Shown here one piece after another: positions 19,150 through 31,066 of a stretch of DNA of 64,000 bases (within the stretch, counting starts at the first letter, position 1; every line of letters begins with the position of its first letter). This DNA is from Heloderma charlesbogerti (lineage: Eukaryota > Chordata > Lepidosauria > Squamata > Helodermatidae), in contig JANEZZ010002693.1 in NCBI GenBank assembly GCA_026122225.1, positions 248,001-312,000 of the forward strand, read 5' to 3'. The position numbers and the translations under genes were made by a program. A model generated the notes under the pieces. It was given only the letters and a program-made list of their open reading frames with translations, ran no database searches and was not told the DNA's origin.

Positions 19150-20330
19150 ATAAGGAACTGAAATCAAGGATCACCCAAGGCCGGCCAGGAAGCTTTCACA
19201 GCTGAGACCAGGCTTCTCAGTTCAACTCATCCTCTACTTGATCAGAAGAACTGTTTTTGAAACTTTATCATCAGTTCCCAAATGGACACAACCATCCTCT
19301 GGCAAAAGACTGGAAGGGTTAGAATGCGTCTAACTTGTTAGAACTGGAAGAGTTAGAATGCTTCTAACTCATTATTTTGTATTTGGGTACAGATCCCTGA
19401 GTACACGGTATGCAGGCTACTCTCAGCTACATGCAAAATAGATGGAAGCAAGAGCCTTGTGCTTGAGCATCCCCCAATACTTAGTAGTAGTACCCAGTGA
19501 GTTAACCTCGACAAAGAGTAGCCACTGCACGAATTGGCAATAGATTTACACTAGTGCAAGTCAGTAGACAGAATAGCAGAGAAATGGTGTCTGTGTGTAT
19601 GTGTGTGAAGAATTCATGCAAGAGTCAGCTTAGAATTCTTGCATATATTTCTGAGAGGCATCGGAAAAGCAGGCATTCCAAAATCAGTTAGCTATGGTAT
19701 TTATCCTCTGGAAGAACATACTATCTTTTATGAATAGAGCCTTGTCTCACATTTATATTTGAGGGGGGAAAAAAACCCGATCAGGCTGGTCATCATCTTT
19801 AAAATGATACTGTACATCTCCAAGGAAACATTAATTCAGCATTCTGTCCAAAGAAGAGCATAACGTCATGGCCCAGTTTGAGTCGGCATCAGCCATGCCT
19901 CATGGAGCCACAAGAAAGAAATACAGTTGCACCAGATGTGTAGCAAAAAAAGGGAGAGGGCCCAATGCCCCATCCCTGTGTTGAACCATTCTGGGGGGAA
20001 GGGGCTGCAAAAACCCCTTCAGCATTCGTCCAAAAGCGGGGGGATTGCTTCACTTTAAGCAAAGAATAGTTTACAGTGGGTTAGTGAATAAGGAGTATTG
20101 CCAATTGGCCCAGAGTGGGGTAGATGAGGAAACCAGCCAGTGGGTCTTTTTCAAGTTGCCAGGTCACTTGCCAGACTTCGCTGTGCAAAAGCCAAAGGTT
20201 TTGGTGGGATGCCAAAATTTTGTCAGGAGGATCATTTTCACTTGGTTGTGCATCATGCTTCACTGGTATAGTCCATGTATCCACACTAGAGTACCCAAGT
20301 CATTAAGCTCAGCCCCAGCGCACTGTTTCA
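19150..20330. other. Unassigned non-coding sequence
   Basis: No gene or clear repeat. Around 19320-19375 a short near-duplicate occurs (GGGTTAGAATGCGTCTAACT and GAGTTAGAATGCTTCTAACT). Confidence 0.5.
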
Positions 20331-20339
20331 CATGCTCCT

Positions 20340-20570
20340 GCATGTGAGTCTTCAGGGTGCGTGTGGGCGCTTTGAGCATGCTGATGACACCCAGCTCTAT
20401 CTCTCCTTTCCATCCAAATCCAAGGAAGACATCCTGGTGCTAAAATGGTGTCTGATGTCGGTAATGGACGGGATGAGGGCGAACAAATTGAAGCAAATTG
20501 TGGCACTCTCTGCCAAGGAAGGCTAAGTTTGCTCCCTCTATGCTGTCCTTCTGCCAGCAAGCGAAGATCA
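20340..20570 (+). pseudogene. L2-type RT fragment with internal deletion
   Basis: Translation first gives FEHADDTQLYLSFPSK and MDGMRANKLK, the catalytic ADD region and following helix of the L2 reverse transcriptase. It then jumps to WHSLPRKAKFAPSMLSFCQQ, the element's C-terminal region. About 200 codons between them are missing. This is either an internal deletion or a deleted source copy. Confidence 0.65.
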
Positions 20571-21067
20571 CAGACATATCCTCCTACATTCTCATCAGAC
20601 CTTTTCTATCCCAAACCATGAAATTCTCAGCTTGGCCTGCCTCATTAAATGTTTTCTTCCAAACTGGAGCATGGTCGCTATCGTGGCCTTGCAGTTACCG
20701 TGTCCCAAGTTGAAAGGAATGTCAACTGAGCACATGTTTTCCTACATAACTACACCATATATAGCAGAGAATTTGCTCTATGGATACTGACTATAGTGAT
20801 TAATCCAGAAATAGCAGAGATTATTGACCTAGGATCCATGGAATTTAATTTGCCACATCAAATGAAAAAAGAGACTGACCCTCTTGCGCTTGATGACGGT
20901 ATCCTTTCATTGGATGCTGCAGGACTACATCACTGGTAGAAAGGCTGTCACAGTGGTTCCAACCATGGAGGCAGAATTAATTTCTCAAGCCCAAATTAAT
21001 CATTCCCAAATTGGCCAATACTTCAAATTTAATTATGGCTCTTGAACTGATCTCTGTTTCCATAAAA

Positions 21068-21180
21068 CAGATTGGGTTGGATCCAGATGTAGTCATGATT
21101 AGAGTCACAGCTAACTTTAAGTACCATTGATTTCAATGGGTCTTATTCTATGCATGGCTAAGTCTTGATCCAATCTATTA
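21068..21180. repeat. GGTTGGATCCAGA foldback repeat
   Basis: GGGTTGGATCCAGATGTAGT and the end AAGTCTTGATCCAATCT are inverted. The centre reads TACCATTGATTTCAATGGGT. The same layout recurs at 29080 and, more diverged, at 40118. Confidence 0.45.
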
Positions 21181-21371
21181 TTTGTGAACTCTTAATGTTT
21201 CCTCTTGGCTTAATACACACACACACAAATCACATTTTGTACCTCTTTTGTGCAGAGTAAAACTTTACCAGACTTAAAACAGAAATACAGAGAAGGGAAG
21301 GGAGGGGGAACAGGTCATGATTTGGAGGTAATCTTCTGATTTTATGGCAGGCGCCCTTGGTGAACCATTAG

Positions 21372-21372
<1 letters not shown>

Positions 21373-21424
<52 letters not shown>
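21373..21424. repeat. (CT)n microsatellite
   Basis: An uninterrupted CT run of about 48 bases, followed by ATATAG. Confidence 0.95.
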
Positions 21425-21425
<1 letters not shown>

Positions 21426-21429
21426 GCCT

Positions 21430-22310
21430 AGTGGAAATTGTTTGGATTTCTGTAATAAAACCCTGCCATTTTGTGGTTTGTTTTTACTGGATTTGGGGCT
21501 TTAGCAATGAAATGTTTTAGCTGAAAAAAGATCTAGTACATTGATAGTAGGAAAAGCCCACACTTTCAGCTACTGGTAAATTTTGAGCATTAAAATGTTA
21601 CCATCAGCTCAGAATGTCTACTAATCGTTTTTGGTAAGCAAAACTGTGGACTTTTTTTTAGAGAGAGAGCAGATTTTCTTTCAAAAACATTTTAGAATAA
21701 AATATGTTTCTCATTTAAAACAAGCCGCTGAAACAAGTTCAACGTTTACATTTTGATAGATTTACTGAAGAAATTCGCTATTGTTCAACTGTGGCAAAGT
21801 TAAAACGCATGATTTTTTAAAGGGAAGAATCAACTTATTGGTAGGCGCTCTTGTTATCCTGCAGTCAGAGTGTCTCTGAACCTGAGCTATGGCTAGTCAG
21901 TCACACTACACAGATTTTCCACGTAGCTGTAAAAACAATGCAGGAGCCAGTCATTCAAATAGCAACTTGTCTAATTCTTTCAACCCCTTTGTGATTATCT
22001 CACTGTTATTTATGTGCAGGGGGGATTCACAGACCAGAGAAAAGGGACAAATCAAGGAGAGACTGTACCTGCATGACTCAGATTACATTAAATAAAACAA
22101 CTCCAATCTTCCTGGAAGCCGTTATGTAGTTCTGTCCTTCTTTAGAAAGAGCAAAAGTTCCCAGTGGGCTATAGAAGGGCCAGACTAGACAAGAATGCAG
22201 ACATGCTCGATGTTTAAAAACAGAACTAGCCCCATCCCATTGAAAGGGGCAGGTTGAACAGGAAATGGGCCACTGGTAGTGAACCATCCCGACCCCCGCT
22301 GCTCAACTCC
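21430..22310. other. Unassigned, A/T-rich non-coding sequence
   Basis: I see no gene or named repeat. The stretch has few repeat-like motifs compared with its surroundings. Confidence 0.45.
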
Positions 22311-22316
22311 CTCTGG

Positions 22317-22418
22317 CCCAGGCTTCTCCAATCCTGGTGCCCTCTGTGCTGGCTGGGGATGATGGGACTTGTAGTCCAACACATCTGGCAGACACCAGAT
22401 TGGGGAAGACTGCTCCAG
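22317..22418. mobile_element. Foldback hAT-type MITE
   Basis: CCCAGGCTTCTCCAATCCTG at the left, and GATGATGGGACTTGTAGTCC plus CCAGATTGGGGAAG at the right, match the family at 33634. Confidence 0.7.
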
Positions 22419-22904
22419 CCCCGTACACAAAGAGTATTACGCTCCAGCAAGGTTACTTCTTATACAAAAGCTAAACTAAGGAGAAAAGTTCCTGGGGGAA
22501 GTGGCTGAGACAGACTTTGGAAACGTCAAGCTGTGGGTTCCGCGCTCCTCATGCATGTTTCTCTGTTGCTGTGAAAAAAGCCTGTTTTCTCCGTGATTGT
22601 GGCAGTTGCATGTTGGAGCTGCCACAAGGCTCCCACTGTCACATCTAGTGTAGCCCCCAGAGAGAACTGCTCTCGTGCCAGGCTAATGCTATATAGCGGT
22701 CCTGACTACACTGTTGCCCATGAAAAACAGCTCATTGTACAGGCATCTTGCTCTCAGCTCCCTATTTCATTCTCTGCTAGTCTTGTGAGGCCGACACACA
22801 TCTATATAGACATTACATTCCCTGCTGCGACCACCTTAGTAAATTATTTTTTTACACAACATACACTCAATAGCTGCATTGTTTCTTGGTTCCAGAAGTC
22901 TTTA

Positions 22905-23620
22905 ATGGGTTGCCAGGTGTCCTCTTTTACAGAGGACTGTCCCCTATTTGAAGGGCCGTCCCACTCAATTTCAGTTGAAAGATAATGAACCATAAGAATT
23001 GTTGCCCATCAACCGTGCCAGCTCCAGGTTTGGGGCAGCCCTGGAGCAAGATGCCTTCAATGGACCCCCTCCCTCAATGAGTCCGCCTTCTCACTGCCAT
23101 TGTCGCCAACTGCTGTTTCTCCTCAACCTCTTTCTCATCATTGCTACCGCTTGCTTGTTTGGCAGGCGGAGAGACAGTGAGCAAGTAGGCCGTGGCATTT
23201 CCTGCCCCTTCTTCTCACCAGCACCAACATTGCCTGGGCCAGAGCAAAAGACGGATGAACAAGCAAGTTGCAATGGTGAAGAGGAGGAGCAACTCCAGGG
23301 GCCTCTTGTCAGTGGGCCCCTGCTGGGGTGTGGGCTCTTGGCAGGTGCCCAACCATGCCTACCCTTGATGCCGGCCCCACCCATCGACAGTTAGCACCTG
23401 GATAGCAGACTGAACAGCGGGCAGGCACACAGGTCACCTGGTCACAGTCTTTCGGTATGGTGAGATATACCGAATTTCTATTTTAATTATAATAATTTGT
23501 TACAAATTTGCATCTATACACTTAAATTAGCTTATGCAAATGTTATGCAAATCACCATCCTCTTTTTTGGGTGATGCACTTCCTCTTTTTTGGCGATTCC
23601 TAAGTGGCCGCCCTAGTTTG
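22905..23620 (+). mobile_element. ~400-bp non-autonomous DNA element, copy 3, with insertion
   Basis: GGTTGCCAGGTGTCCTCTTT and ACAGAGGACTGTCCCCTATT start the copy. CAGTTAGCACCTGGATAGCA resumes at about 23391, and the copy ends CTCTTTTTTGGCGATTCCTA near 23600. About 350 bp of GC-richer sequence (about 23000-23390) separates the two parts and is absent from the 51605 copy. Confidence 0.6.
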
Positions 23621-23629
23621 GCACATGAA

Positions 23630-24830
23630 ATCTTTCTTGCACCAGGCAAGATCCAACCCAGTTACTTTTGCACAACACTCCCTCCGTTGCATTTTAAGAT
23701 CATTACATACTGCAGATTTGGCTTCTATCAACATTTTTTTCCTAGTGCACCACCCAAAACTAACATCCAGCTTTGCTAATATAAAAACTGTGATGTTTAT
23801 CTTTACTTTTGTTCTCTGGCTACCAAGAAAACTGTGTGTTTCATCGGAGGTTGGAGACAAATCTGAATAACTACTGGATTTTATCTTTTCAAATATAAAT
23901 TTTATATGTGACTTTAGATATTATATTTTTATATTGTCAATCATCCATTATAATGGAAACTCAGGTGGATTTCAGTGGGGCTTATGTCCAAATAACCATT
24001 CTTTGGATTTCTATTTATTTGTTTAGCAAACGTATAGCCTGCTCTCTCTCTTTTTTTTTTTTTAGCTTGAAACAAACTCCTAAAGGACGTAATAATCAAA
24101 TAAAAACATTTAAACAAAAAAGCATTCACACATCACTAATAAAAACAGCAGGATTGTAACACTGGCAAAATATTTAACAAAACCAGCAATAACCAGAAGC
24201 AGAATAAGAGCAATATTAAAGAGCAGTGGGATAAAATCATTCAAAATAAATACCAGTTTCTCACCATACAAAGCCACTGCCCCATGCCAGTGCTTGCATT
24301 GCAGGAGGGCAGGATTGCATTCAGGATAGGAGAAGGTGGGGCACGCTGGCACAAGGGTTATATAAGCCTGTGCCATCCATCCCTCCCCCAGCCTCTTTGC
24401 AATAGTGACTCTTCCCTGCCCACTCCCAGTTTCAGGTTAGGTCTAACTGACACTGTTTGGGGGCTGAGTAGGAATGTTTTGCCTGCCACCAAATTGGCTG
24501 AGTAGAAGAGTCGTTCCCCCCCCCCCCACTGCACTGATGTTAAGAAGGGTGGTTGTTCTTGGCAGGTGGTAGGTTAACTCGGTCACATTTGGGAAAGACA
24601 GGGACTTTCAGGAAATGCAAGTGGAAACTGTCAGGTGGGCACTCCAAGGCACCTTTATGTTGACTGGCAATTACAAGATCAGTGGCTGCCACACAGCTGA
24701 AAGAACATTAAGTTACCTAGTAGAAGCTGATCATGTAGATCTTTCTCACAGAATTGGCACCCTCCTTCCCAGTGGACCCATGTGGTTGGGTCACTGATAC
24801 ACTGCTTCCAACTGTCTCCTCTCAAGTATA
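23630..24830. other. Unassigned non-coding sequence
   Basis: I recognise no gene or repeat. A C-run lies near 24517-24528. Confidence 0.45.
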
Positions 24831-24837
24831 AGTGCCC

Positions 24838-25018
24838 CAGTGGAGGCTGGTGGCTCTGATCCAGCGGGGCAGTGAATCCGCTCTGAGTTTCAGTCAGAAC
24901 CAGTCAGAACTCTAAAGGAGCTCACCTTGGAGAACTCCTTTAGAGTTCTGACTGGTTTTGACTGAAACCTGGAGTGGATTTGCCATCCCACTGACATTGG
25001 AGCCACCACCCTCCACTG
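24838..25018. mobile_element. hAT MITE with perfect 8-bp target duplication
   Basis: The ends are CAGTGGAGGC and CCTCCACTG. The flanks are AAGTGCCC at 24830-24837 and AAGTGCCC at 25019-25026. The element is a near-complete palindrome whose centre reads CTAAAGGAGCTCACCTTGG. It is the most complete copy of the family in the window. Confidence 0.9.
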
Positions 25019-25029
25019 AAGTGCCCCCC

Positions 25030-26640
25030 TTAGGGGTGGGAGAAACTATTCAAAGTGTACCAATCTCCACACAGATTTCTCTATATCAGGCTGTAATTAA
25101 AGACACAAAAGCAGGCCTTGCCTTGCCTTGCCCCACCCCACCCCACCCCACCGCCCTCTATCTTCAGGCTACCGTACATGGAGAAAAGGACAATCCACTG
25201 TTCCATCGCTACTGGCACAGCCACAACCCTAAGAGAGTGGCTGAGATTTGTCCCACAATGATTTCCCCAATGGTTTTTAGAGCCCTGGGATTAGAAGACC
25301 TTCCAACTCTGCATCTGTGTTTCTTCGACATTCTGTAAGTTTTGGTTGGTTGGTTGTCGTAAGTGGTAGGGCACATTATTTTACTGCTTGATTAATTCCC
25401 TGAAAGTCTAGACAGTTCATTTAAATTTAGCAATAGGGCTGTCTGGGTCATAAGTGGAATAAACACATAGAAACTAATTTTTCCTTGGTACTACCTAATG
25501 CAAGTCGATGAAATATAATTTCATGTGAGGGACGCTACTGCACAGGAGTTATCAACGTCTGTTTGCAGTAAGAACAAATGGTTTGGGTTTATGAAAGGAA
25601 AGAAGCCACATTCGTTAAGCTTTGCAATAAAAGCATCAAGATTAAAAGCTATCTGACTTGACATGCCACAAAAGGTGAGTAAATTGGAAAAATTGAAGAG
25701 TCAGATTTCCGTTGTAATGGAATATGCATGCTCAAGGCTGTTGTTTAAATCCTTTGCTTTCAGTGGTGCCGCAGACGCCCAGGGCCCAATTCAAAAGAAT
25801 GAGTAGGAGGGCCCCAAAGCACAGCAGGATTGGCTTACCACAGGTTGAAGTAAGTGAGGTAATACATGCATTTCCATCAAAAGAGGAGCCCTCCCCCATA
25901 AGCCTATGAAGTTGAGAGTCGGAAATTACCCAATCGCACCACTGTATTGTGGGAGTGGAGTGGGGGGTGGAACTGAGACCATTTCACTCCAGATTAAAGG
26001 ATGAGGCCAAGGAACAGAAATATACGGACAGAAGAATGTATACCCCCAGAAGACATTTCATTATTTGTACTGAAAAACATGTCAGCATTTTAGCTCTTGC
26101 AAATACATTCTTTTCGGGACTGGTTTGCTCTCTTTTTTGCTTTTTCAGTCTATTTTGGAAATCCTAAAACAAACAAAACCCTTTCCTTATCTGACAGCTT
26201 ACCATATACAGCTGTGCTGGGAGGTAGGGGAAAATTCCGCCGGAGGGATTTGTTACCTTGTGTCTGTGAAGCAATTTGAGTGCCGCAGAAGAAAATGCCA
26301 AGTATTCTTATTACTAGAGGGAGCCCACCATGTGACGGGGTGTAATAAATAGATCCTGTGTCAGTTGTCCTTATTTGTGTCAAGTCACATTTCAGTTGCC
26401 AGAATTTATGGCCGGGGCTTCTTGTAACTTTCCAGCTCCTCAGCACAGAATTATTCCCTTACTCAGAGCAAACACAGGAGAGGGAAAAAGCATATGGGCA
26501 CCAAAAGGGAAAATCCATGCATTAGTTGGATCTACTACACACTTGCAACTTAGGCCAGAAGATGTTTGAATGTGCCTGTTATAACTAGAACAGAACAACA
26601 AATCAGACATGGACAAGTTCCAGGAGTTGTGCGATGACAA
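25030..26640. other. Mostly unassigned; short CCTTG/CCCCA run
   Basis: At 25116-25151 there are about three CCTTG units followed by about five CCCCA units. The rest shows no gene or repeat I recognise. Confidence 0.5.
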
Positions 26641-26642
26641 CC

Positions 26643-26884
26643 AATGTGGTGTAGCAGTGTGAGTGTTGGACTGGGAGTCGGGAGATCCAGGTTCTAGTCC
26701 CCACTTGGCCATGAAGCTCACTGGGTGACTTTGGGCCAGTCACTGAATCTCAGCTTAACCTACCTCACAGGGTTGTTGTGAAGATAAAAGGGAGAGGAGG
26801 AAGAGGACCATGTGAGCCACCTTGGGTTCCTTGCAAGAGGGAAAGAGTGGGATATAAATTTAATAATAAATAAATAAATAAATG
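26643..26884 (+). mobile_element. Sauria-type tRNA-derived SINE, full length
   Basis: The head (TGGTGTAGCAGTGTGAGTGT, then GGTTCTAGTCCCC) is a tRNA-like A box and B box. The body has CACTGGGTGACTTTGGGCCA and CCTACCTCACAGGGTTGTTG. The tail GCCACCTTGGGTTCC, GTGGGATATAAATTTAATAA plus an AAAT run is BovB/RTE-like. It is transcribed by RNA polymerase III and moved by a partner LINE, by family knowledge. This is the best-preserved copy here. Confidence 0.85.
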
Positions 26885-27000
26885 TTAAAATGAAATACAT
26901 AGGCTGTTGCACATAGCACTAGCAGAACAGTAGTTTCAGGGACTCTGAAGGCGGTTAACTGTTAATTATATGTAACTAGCTTCCAAAGCTGCTTAGCTAA

Positions 27001-27048
27001 CACACATGCACGTGCACACGCGCACACACACACACACACACACACACA
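27001..27048. repeat. (CA)n microsatellite
   Basis: A CACACA run preceded by mixed CACG/CGCA units. Confidence 0.95.
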
Positions 27049-27059
27049 TCACTTGTACC

Positions 27060-28020
27060 TTTTCTCCTCTGGACAACAGAATAATGGGAAAGTTTGCCAG
27101 GAGAAACCACAGTTAAGCCTGTCATTTCTCACAGCATTTCAAAGAAAACTTGCTGATACAAGATTTAACTCTACAGCAGCCCTCAAATCATCGCTGAGCA
27201 CTCTTTACCGCTTTGCTAATGAAACTAATGCTCTGGCAAGCACAAAAAAACAAACAAACGATCTGCTCCACAAGAAATCCGCATGACCCATCAGGTTGTG
27301 CCAATTGGACCAGTAGTAGCGGGAGGAAAGCCACTTGTAACATCAACAAACCATGAGATTTCAATTAATTTCTGGCATGCTCAACTCAGGTTTCTCATGG
27401 CCAAGTCTGCCAGGTATGGGGGGGGGGGGAGGGAGGGTGAAGGAAGATTTGATTATAAGCATTAGAGAAGAGGATTGTGTTGGTCTGTGAAGAAGCATCC
27501 TCTAATACAAGTGGCTGTTGTGAATGAAAATAATTGATAAATTGTGACTGCGACTCAGAACACACACCCCTCCCAGTTCAATCACATGTTGTTTATTGCC
27601 AATAAATTCACGGAAGGGCACAATTTAGTCATGCAGGAAAATAAAGGCAGAGAGAAAGAGGGGATATCACATTGCCAAAAAGATTGCTCACTGTAGCCTA
27701 ATGTTTTTCTTCATTTCTACACTGCATATACGATAAACAGCCTCTTTGAAGCAGAACAACCTCATGGCAAAGTCCTGCAGCTGCGTTCTCACTGTGCAAA
27801 TGCTTATGCATGTCTGATTGTGCAAGACCTCTTGTTATATGGAATAAATCCTCCTATGAAAGCAGTCTCCTGTTGGGTTATCGTCATTGTTAAAATTACT
27901 GCACTACTCATAAAATACCATGTGACGTTGCATGGTGGTTGTGACTTTGGTCTCAAACACACAGAAATGGCAGTTCCCCACCCTTTCCTCACAACCCTAC
28001 TCTAATCTATTTGAGATATT
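27060..28020. other. Unassigned non-coding sequence
   Basis: No gene or repeat that I recognise, apart from a G-run at about 27418-27429. Confidence 0.45.
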
Positions 28021-28026
28021 TTGAAC

Positions 28027-28330
28027 AGTGGTGCCGCTGGAGTCGGACCTCGGAATCAAGGCCCAGGGCTCTACAGCCCCCCCCCCCCACAAATGAGCAC
28101 CCAGAAAGTGGCAGTTGTTCAGGGCAGCGGAAGCCCACTCCATTTTATTCCTGTAGTCATGATGGTGCCATGGTTTAAGTAAGTTTACAAAGCAAAACTG
28201 CACATGCTCAGAGCATTATAATTATCACTATAATCAGGGTTGGCAAACAGTTTTGTTGTTGTTGCAATATATACAGAATGTAGAAGCAGTTGTAAAACAT
28301 GGAATGGCAGTTGCAGGTGGTGGTGGGAAT
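28027..28330 (+). repeat. CAGTGGTGC repeat family, copy 2
   Basis: CAGTGGTGCCGCTGGAG, CATTTTATTCCTGTAGTCAT, ATCAGGGTTGGCAAACAGTT and GTAGAAGCAGTTGTAAAACA recur in this order at 31067-31990. The family is unknown to me. Confidence 0.5.
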
Positions 28331-28348
28331 TGGGTTATTGCAGGTGGT

Positions 28349-28640
28349 GTTGAACCATGGGTTGTTTGTTGAACTGTGGGTTAGCGTGTTGTCTGAACCC
28401 AGGACATTTTCCGCAGGGTGGCTTATTAATTGCCCTGAACAACCCAACAACAACAAACCATGGGTTCTCATGGTGGCTTGTTTGAGAAAAATAAGCCACA
28501 TTGCAAGGTTAACAAGTCACCCTGCAGAAAATGTCTCAGGTTCAGACAACACGCTAACCCATGGTTCAACAAACAACTCACGGTTCAACAACCCACACTC
28601 AACCACTGAGGGTGGGTTAGTGTGTTGTGTGAACACCCCC
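28349..28640. mobile_element. Long inverted-repeat MITE (80-bp arms)
   Basis: The left arm at 28349-28429 (GTTGAACCATGGGTTGTTTG, TTAGCGTGTTGTCTGAACCC) pairs with the right arm at 28509-28589, with about 80 bp between them. The sequence beyond the right arm ends GGGTTAGTGTGTTGTGTGAA, which repeats the arm motif. No coding capacity. Confidence 0.7.
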
Positions 28641-29079
28641 AATTGTGAAGAAATCGTTGGCTTTTTGATATTCCCTTGCATTTCATAAGGCAGCATAGAA
28701 CCCCACATTATCCAGCATTTCACTGCAAAAATTCCTTCTGTCCAGGAGGACAGAGGCAATCATCACCTACTACTCCAGTAATGCCCAGATTGTTTCTCTA
28801 CCATTAGATCCCATGGGATATTTAAAGTGGTAAGTTAGCACTAAACTTCTGCTGGCCAAACACAAGCCCTGCATCGAGTGGTGGTTCCATTAATCAGCAA
28901 GCGCTAAACTGCTAATCCAAATGCGTCTTCAGAAGCCACTATCCCTAAGCACAACAAGCCAATATCCAAAACATTCTGGCAACAGCATGCTTTAGTTCCT
29001 GAGCCTTGCACAAGCAGATCCAAAGAAGTGGGAAGGAGCATGATTTAACGTCCTCAAATGAGCAAAAAGAGTAGGGGTT

Positions 29080-29200
29080 GGATCTAGATTTCGTTGTACT
29101 TAGAGCAGACCCATTTAATTCAGTGGGTCTTAAGTTAGCCATGCTTAACGTAAGTCCCACTGATTTAACTGGGTCTATTCTAAGTAGGACTAAATCTATG
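29080..29200. repeat. GGTTGGATCTAGA foldback repeat
   Basis: GTTGGATCTAGATTTCGTTG and TACTTAGAGCAGACCCA pair with TGGGTCTATTCTAAGTAGGA and CTAAATCT. Same family as 21068. Confidence 0.5.
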
Positions 29201-29209
29201 AAAAGCAAT

Positions 29210-30540
29210 AGGCTGCTCCATTGACCCAGCCCTGAAAATCAGCACAGAGAGTGATGCACTCTCATGTAACCAACCTTACTTACTGGTTTGCTGATTGGAA
29301 TGGGTGCAGGGGTGGAAGCAGCATATTGCGGCATGAATATTTCACCTTCTGTTGCAATCAAGAGCCAGAGTTAGGCATTCAACAGGAGCAAGTGATAACA
29401 TTTTTCATGGAATGTATTATTATTTCAGGTTGCATATATAGGGCTGCACAATGCTTTCCCATCTTTAAATAATTCCTTCTACATACAAAATTAATGTCAG
29501 GGGAAAGGAGTCAGCCCACCAAGCCATTTTTTCTGACGTGCTTGTTTTCCCATGCACAAGGAGATTTTTCAATGGAGGAACATTCAAGCATGCTGCCATA
29601 GGCACCCCTGCAGCCTGCATGGCACTGTCCAGGAAAAAGCTTTACCTCTTGAACCTTCTGAATATAATAACTACCCCCCCCCTTTATGGTCCAGGAAGGT
29701 CTTCATCACAAAAACATGGCACTAAAAGATAGCAAAGAGAAATCAAGTAAAAAGGAGCTCAGGCCATTCTCACAAGTGATGCTTGCATTGGTTTTTGCAT
29801 TACCTGCATCTGCAATCCAAATCTTTAAAAATTGGATTTAAAATAGGCATTTGCACTTCCTATCCCACTTTAACCACACACTCACAAATGAGTGCCTAAC
29901 AGCTGGTCTTCTTTTCATTGTTTTTCTGTTCTTATGGATTACATTAAGATTCCACAAGGGTCGACATGTTTAGGAGTATGGTTTCCTCAGAGTTGTTACA
30001 GAAAAGGCCAAACATGTCTATCAATTGCAATATGTCACCTGCCAAATTCCTCCCCAACCCCCGCCACTTGCAAATAATATAGAAATGAGCCACCACCTCA
30101 TGCTCCATTTCCATTTTGCCCATAAGGTTGAAACACTTGATTATTCACACCATAACAATGGATTGGACATACCTTCTTTGCCTGAAGAAGACAATACCAT
30201 TGGGTATCCTGAATGGACAGTGCAATTTTTTAGAAAGTAGATAGTTGCCATCTCTTACATGCTCTAAAAGCTACACAGTAGGAAACAAGCGGAGGTATTA
30301 AAAGGCAGAGTTAAGTCCTGGTTTCATTCATGGAAGACTCCTACGAGTTTGGTCAGGCCACATATAGATATGTGCCATATTAATTTGCCAGAGGAATATA
30401 TGTCTCATCTCTCTTTCCCTCCATCTTTGCCATGCCACCTTTTGAAGCCTTGGTATGGGTCTACAAGAAAGAGCAACAGCACTGTCGCCAGTATGCTGAC
30501 ACCATAGCCAGTTTTAAACTGGAGATCTGGCTACCAGCAC
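29210..30540. other. Unassigned non-coding sequence
   Basis: No gene or repeat family recognised. Confidence 0.45.
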
Positions 30541-30556
30541 AACACCATCTGCTGTA

Positions 30557-30924
30557 GGGATGGTCAGATCGGTCTGTTTCTGGTCTGTGTTAGTTTCGTG
30601 AGTGTTCATTCATAAATCTGTTCTGCCCCATTTCCGCATAAATCTGTGATTTAATTTTAAAATCCACATGAAATTAGTATTTAAATACGGATTTTTAAAA
30701 CATATTTTCTCACAAAATATGTATGTATTCACTTTATCTCAAAGCGTGCATTTCTAAAGTTATTTAATGCTGAAATAAGCAGCTTCAAAACATTTTTTTT
30801 TTTGAGCTGAGAATGGCATTGCGACATTTGTAGAATTGCGAGATCTGAAAAGATAATTGTGTTCCGATCTGCACATTAATTTGGGAGGTGTGGATCAGGA
30901 CAGTTCACATCAGAATTAGTGAAG
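30557..30924 (+). mobile_element. Candidate hAT-like element with 9-base flanking repeat
   Basis: The flanks are TCTGCTGTA at 30548-30556 and TCTGCTGTA at 30925-30933. The left end GGGATGG is close to the GGGATGT termini of the 12488 family. The right end is not a clean inverted match. The interior is A/T-rich with no coding capacity. The duplication supports a real insertion even though the right end has decayed. Confidence 0.55.
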
Positions 30925-31066
30925 TCTGCTGTAGAATAGTGTCAGCACCACACCCCCAAAGGCAGATCCATCCATTCCAGTGCTCAAATTCCAGAAGATT
31001 CGAGAAGGGGCGGCTCTCTTAGCTTTTGTGACTGCCTCCTTAGCTACTGTTTTTAGAAGGCTATGA

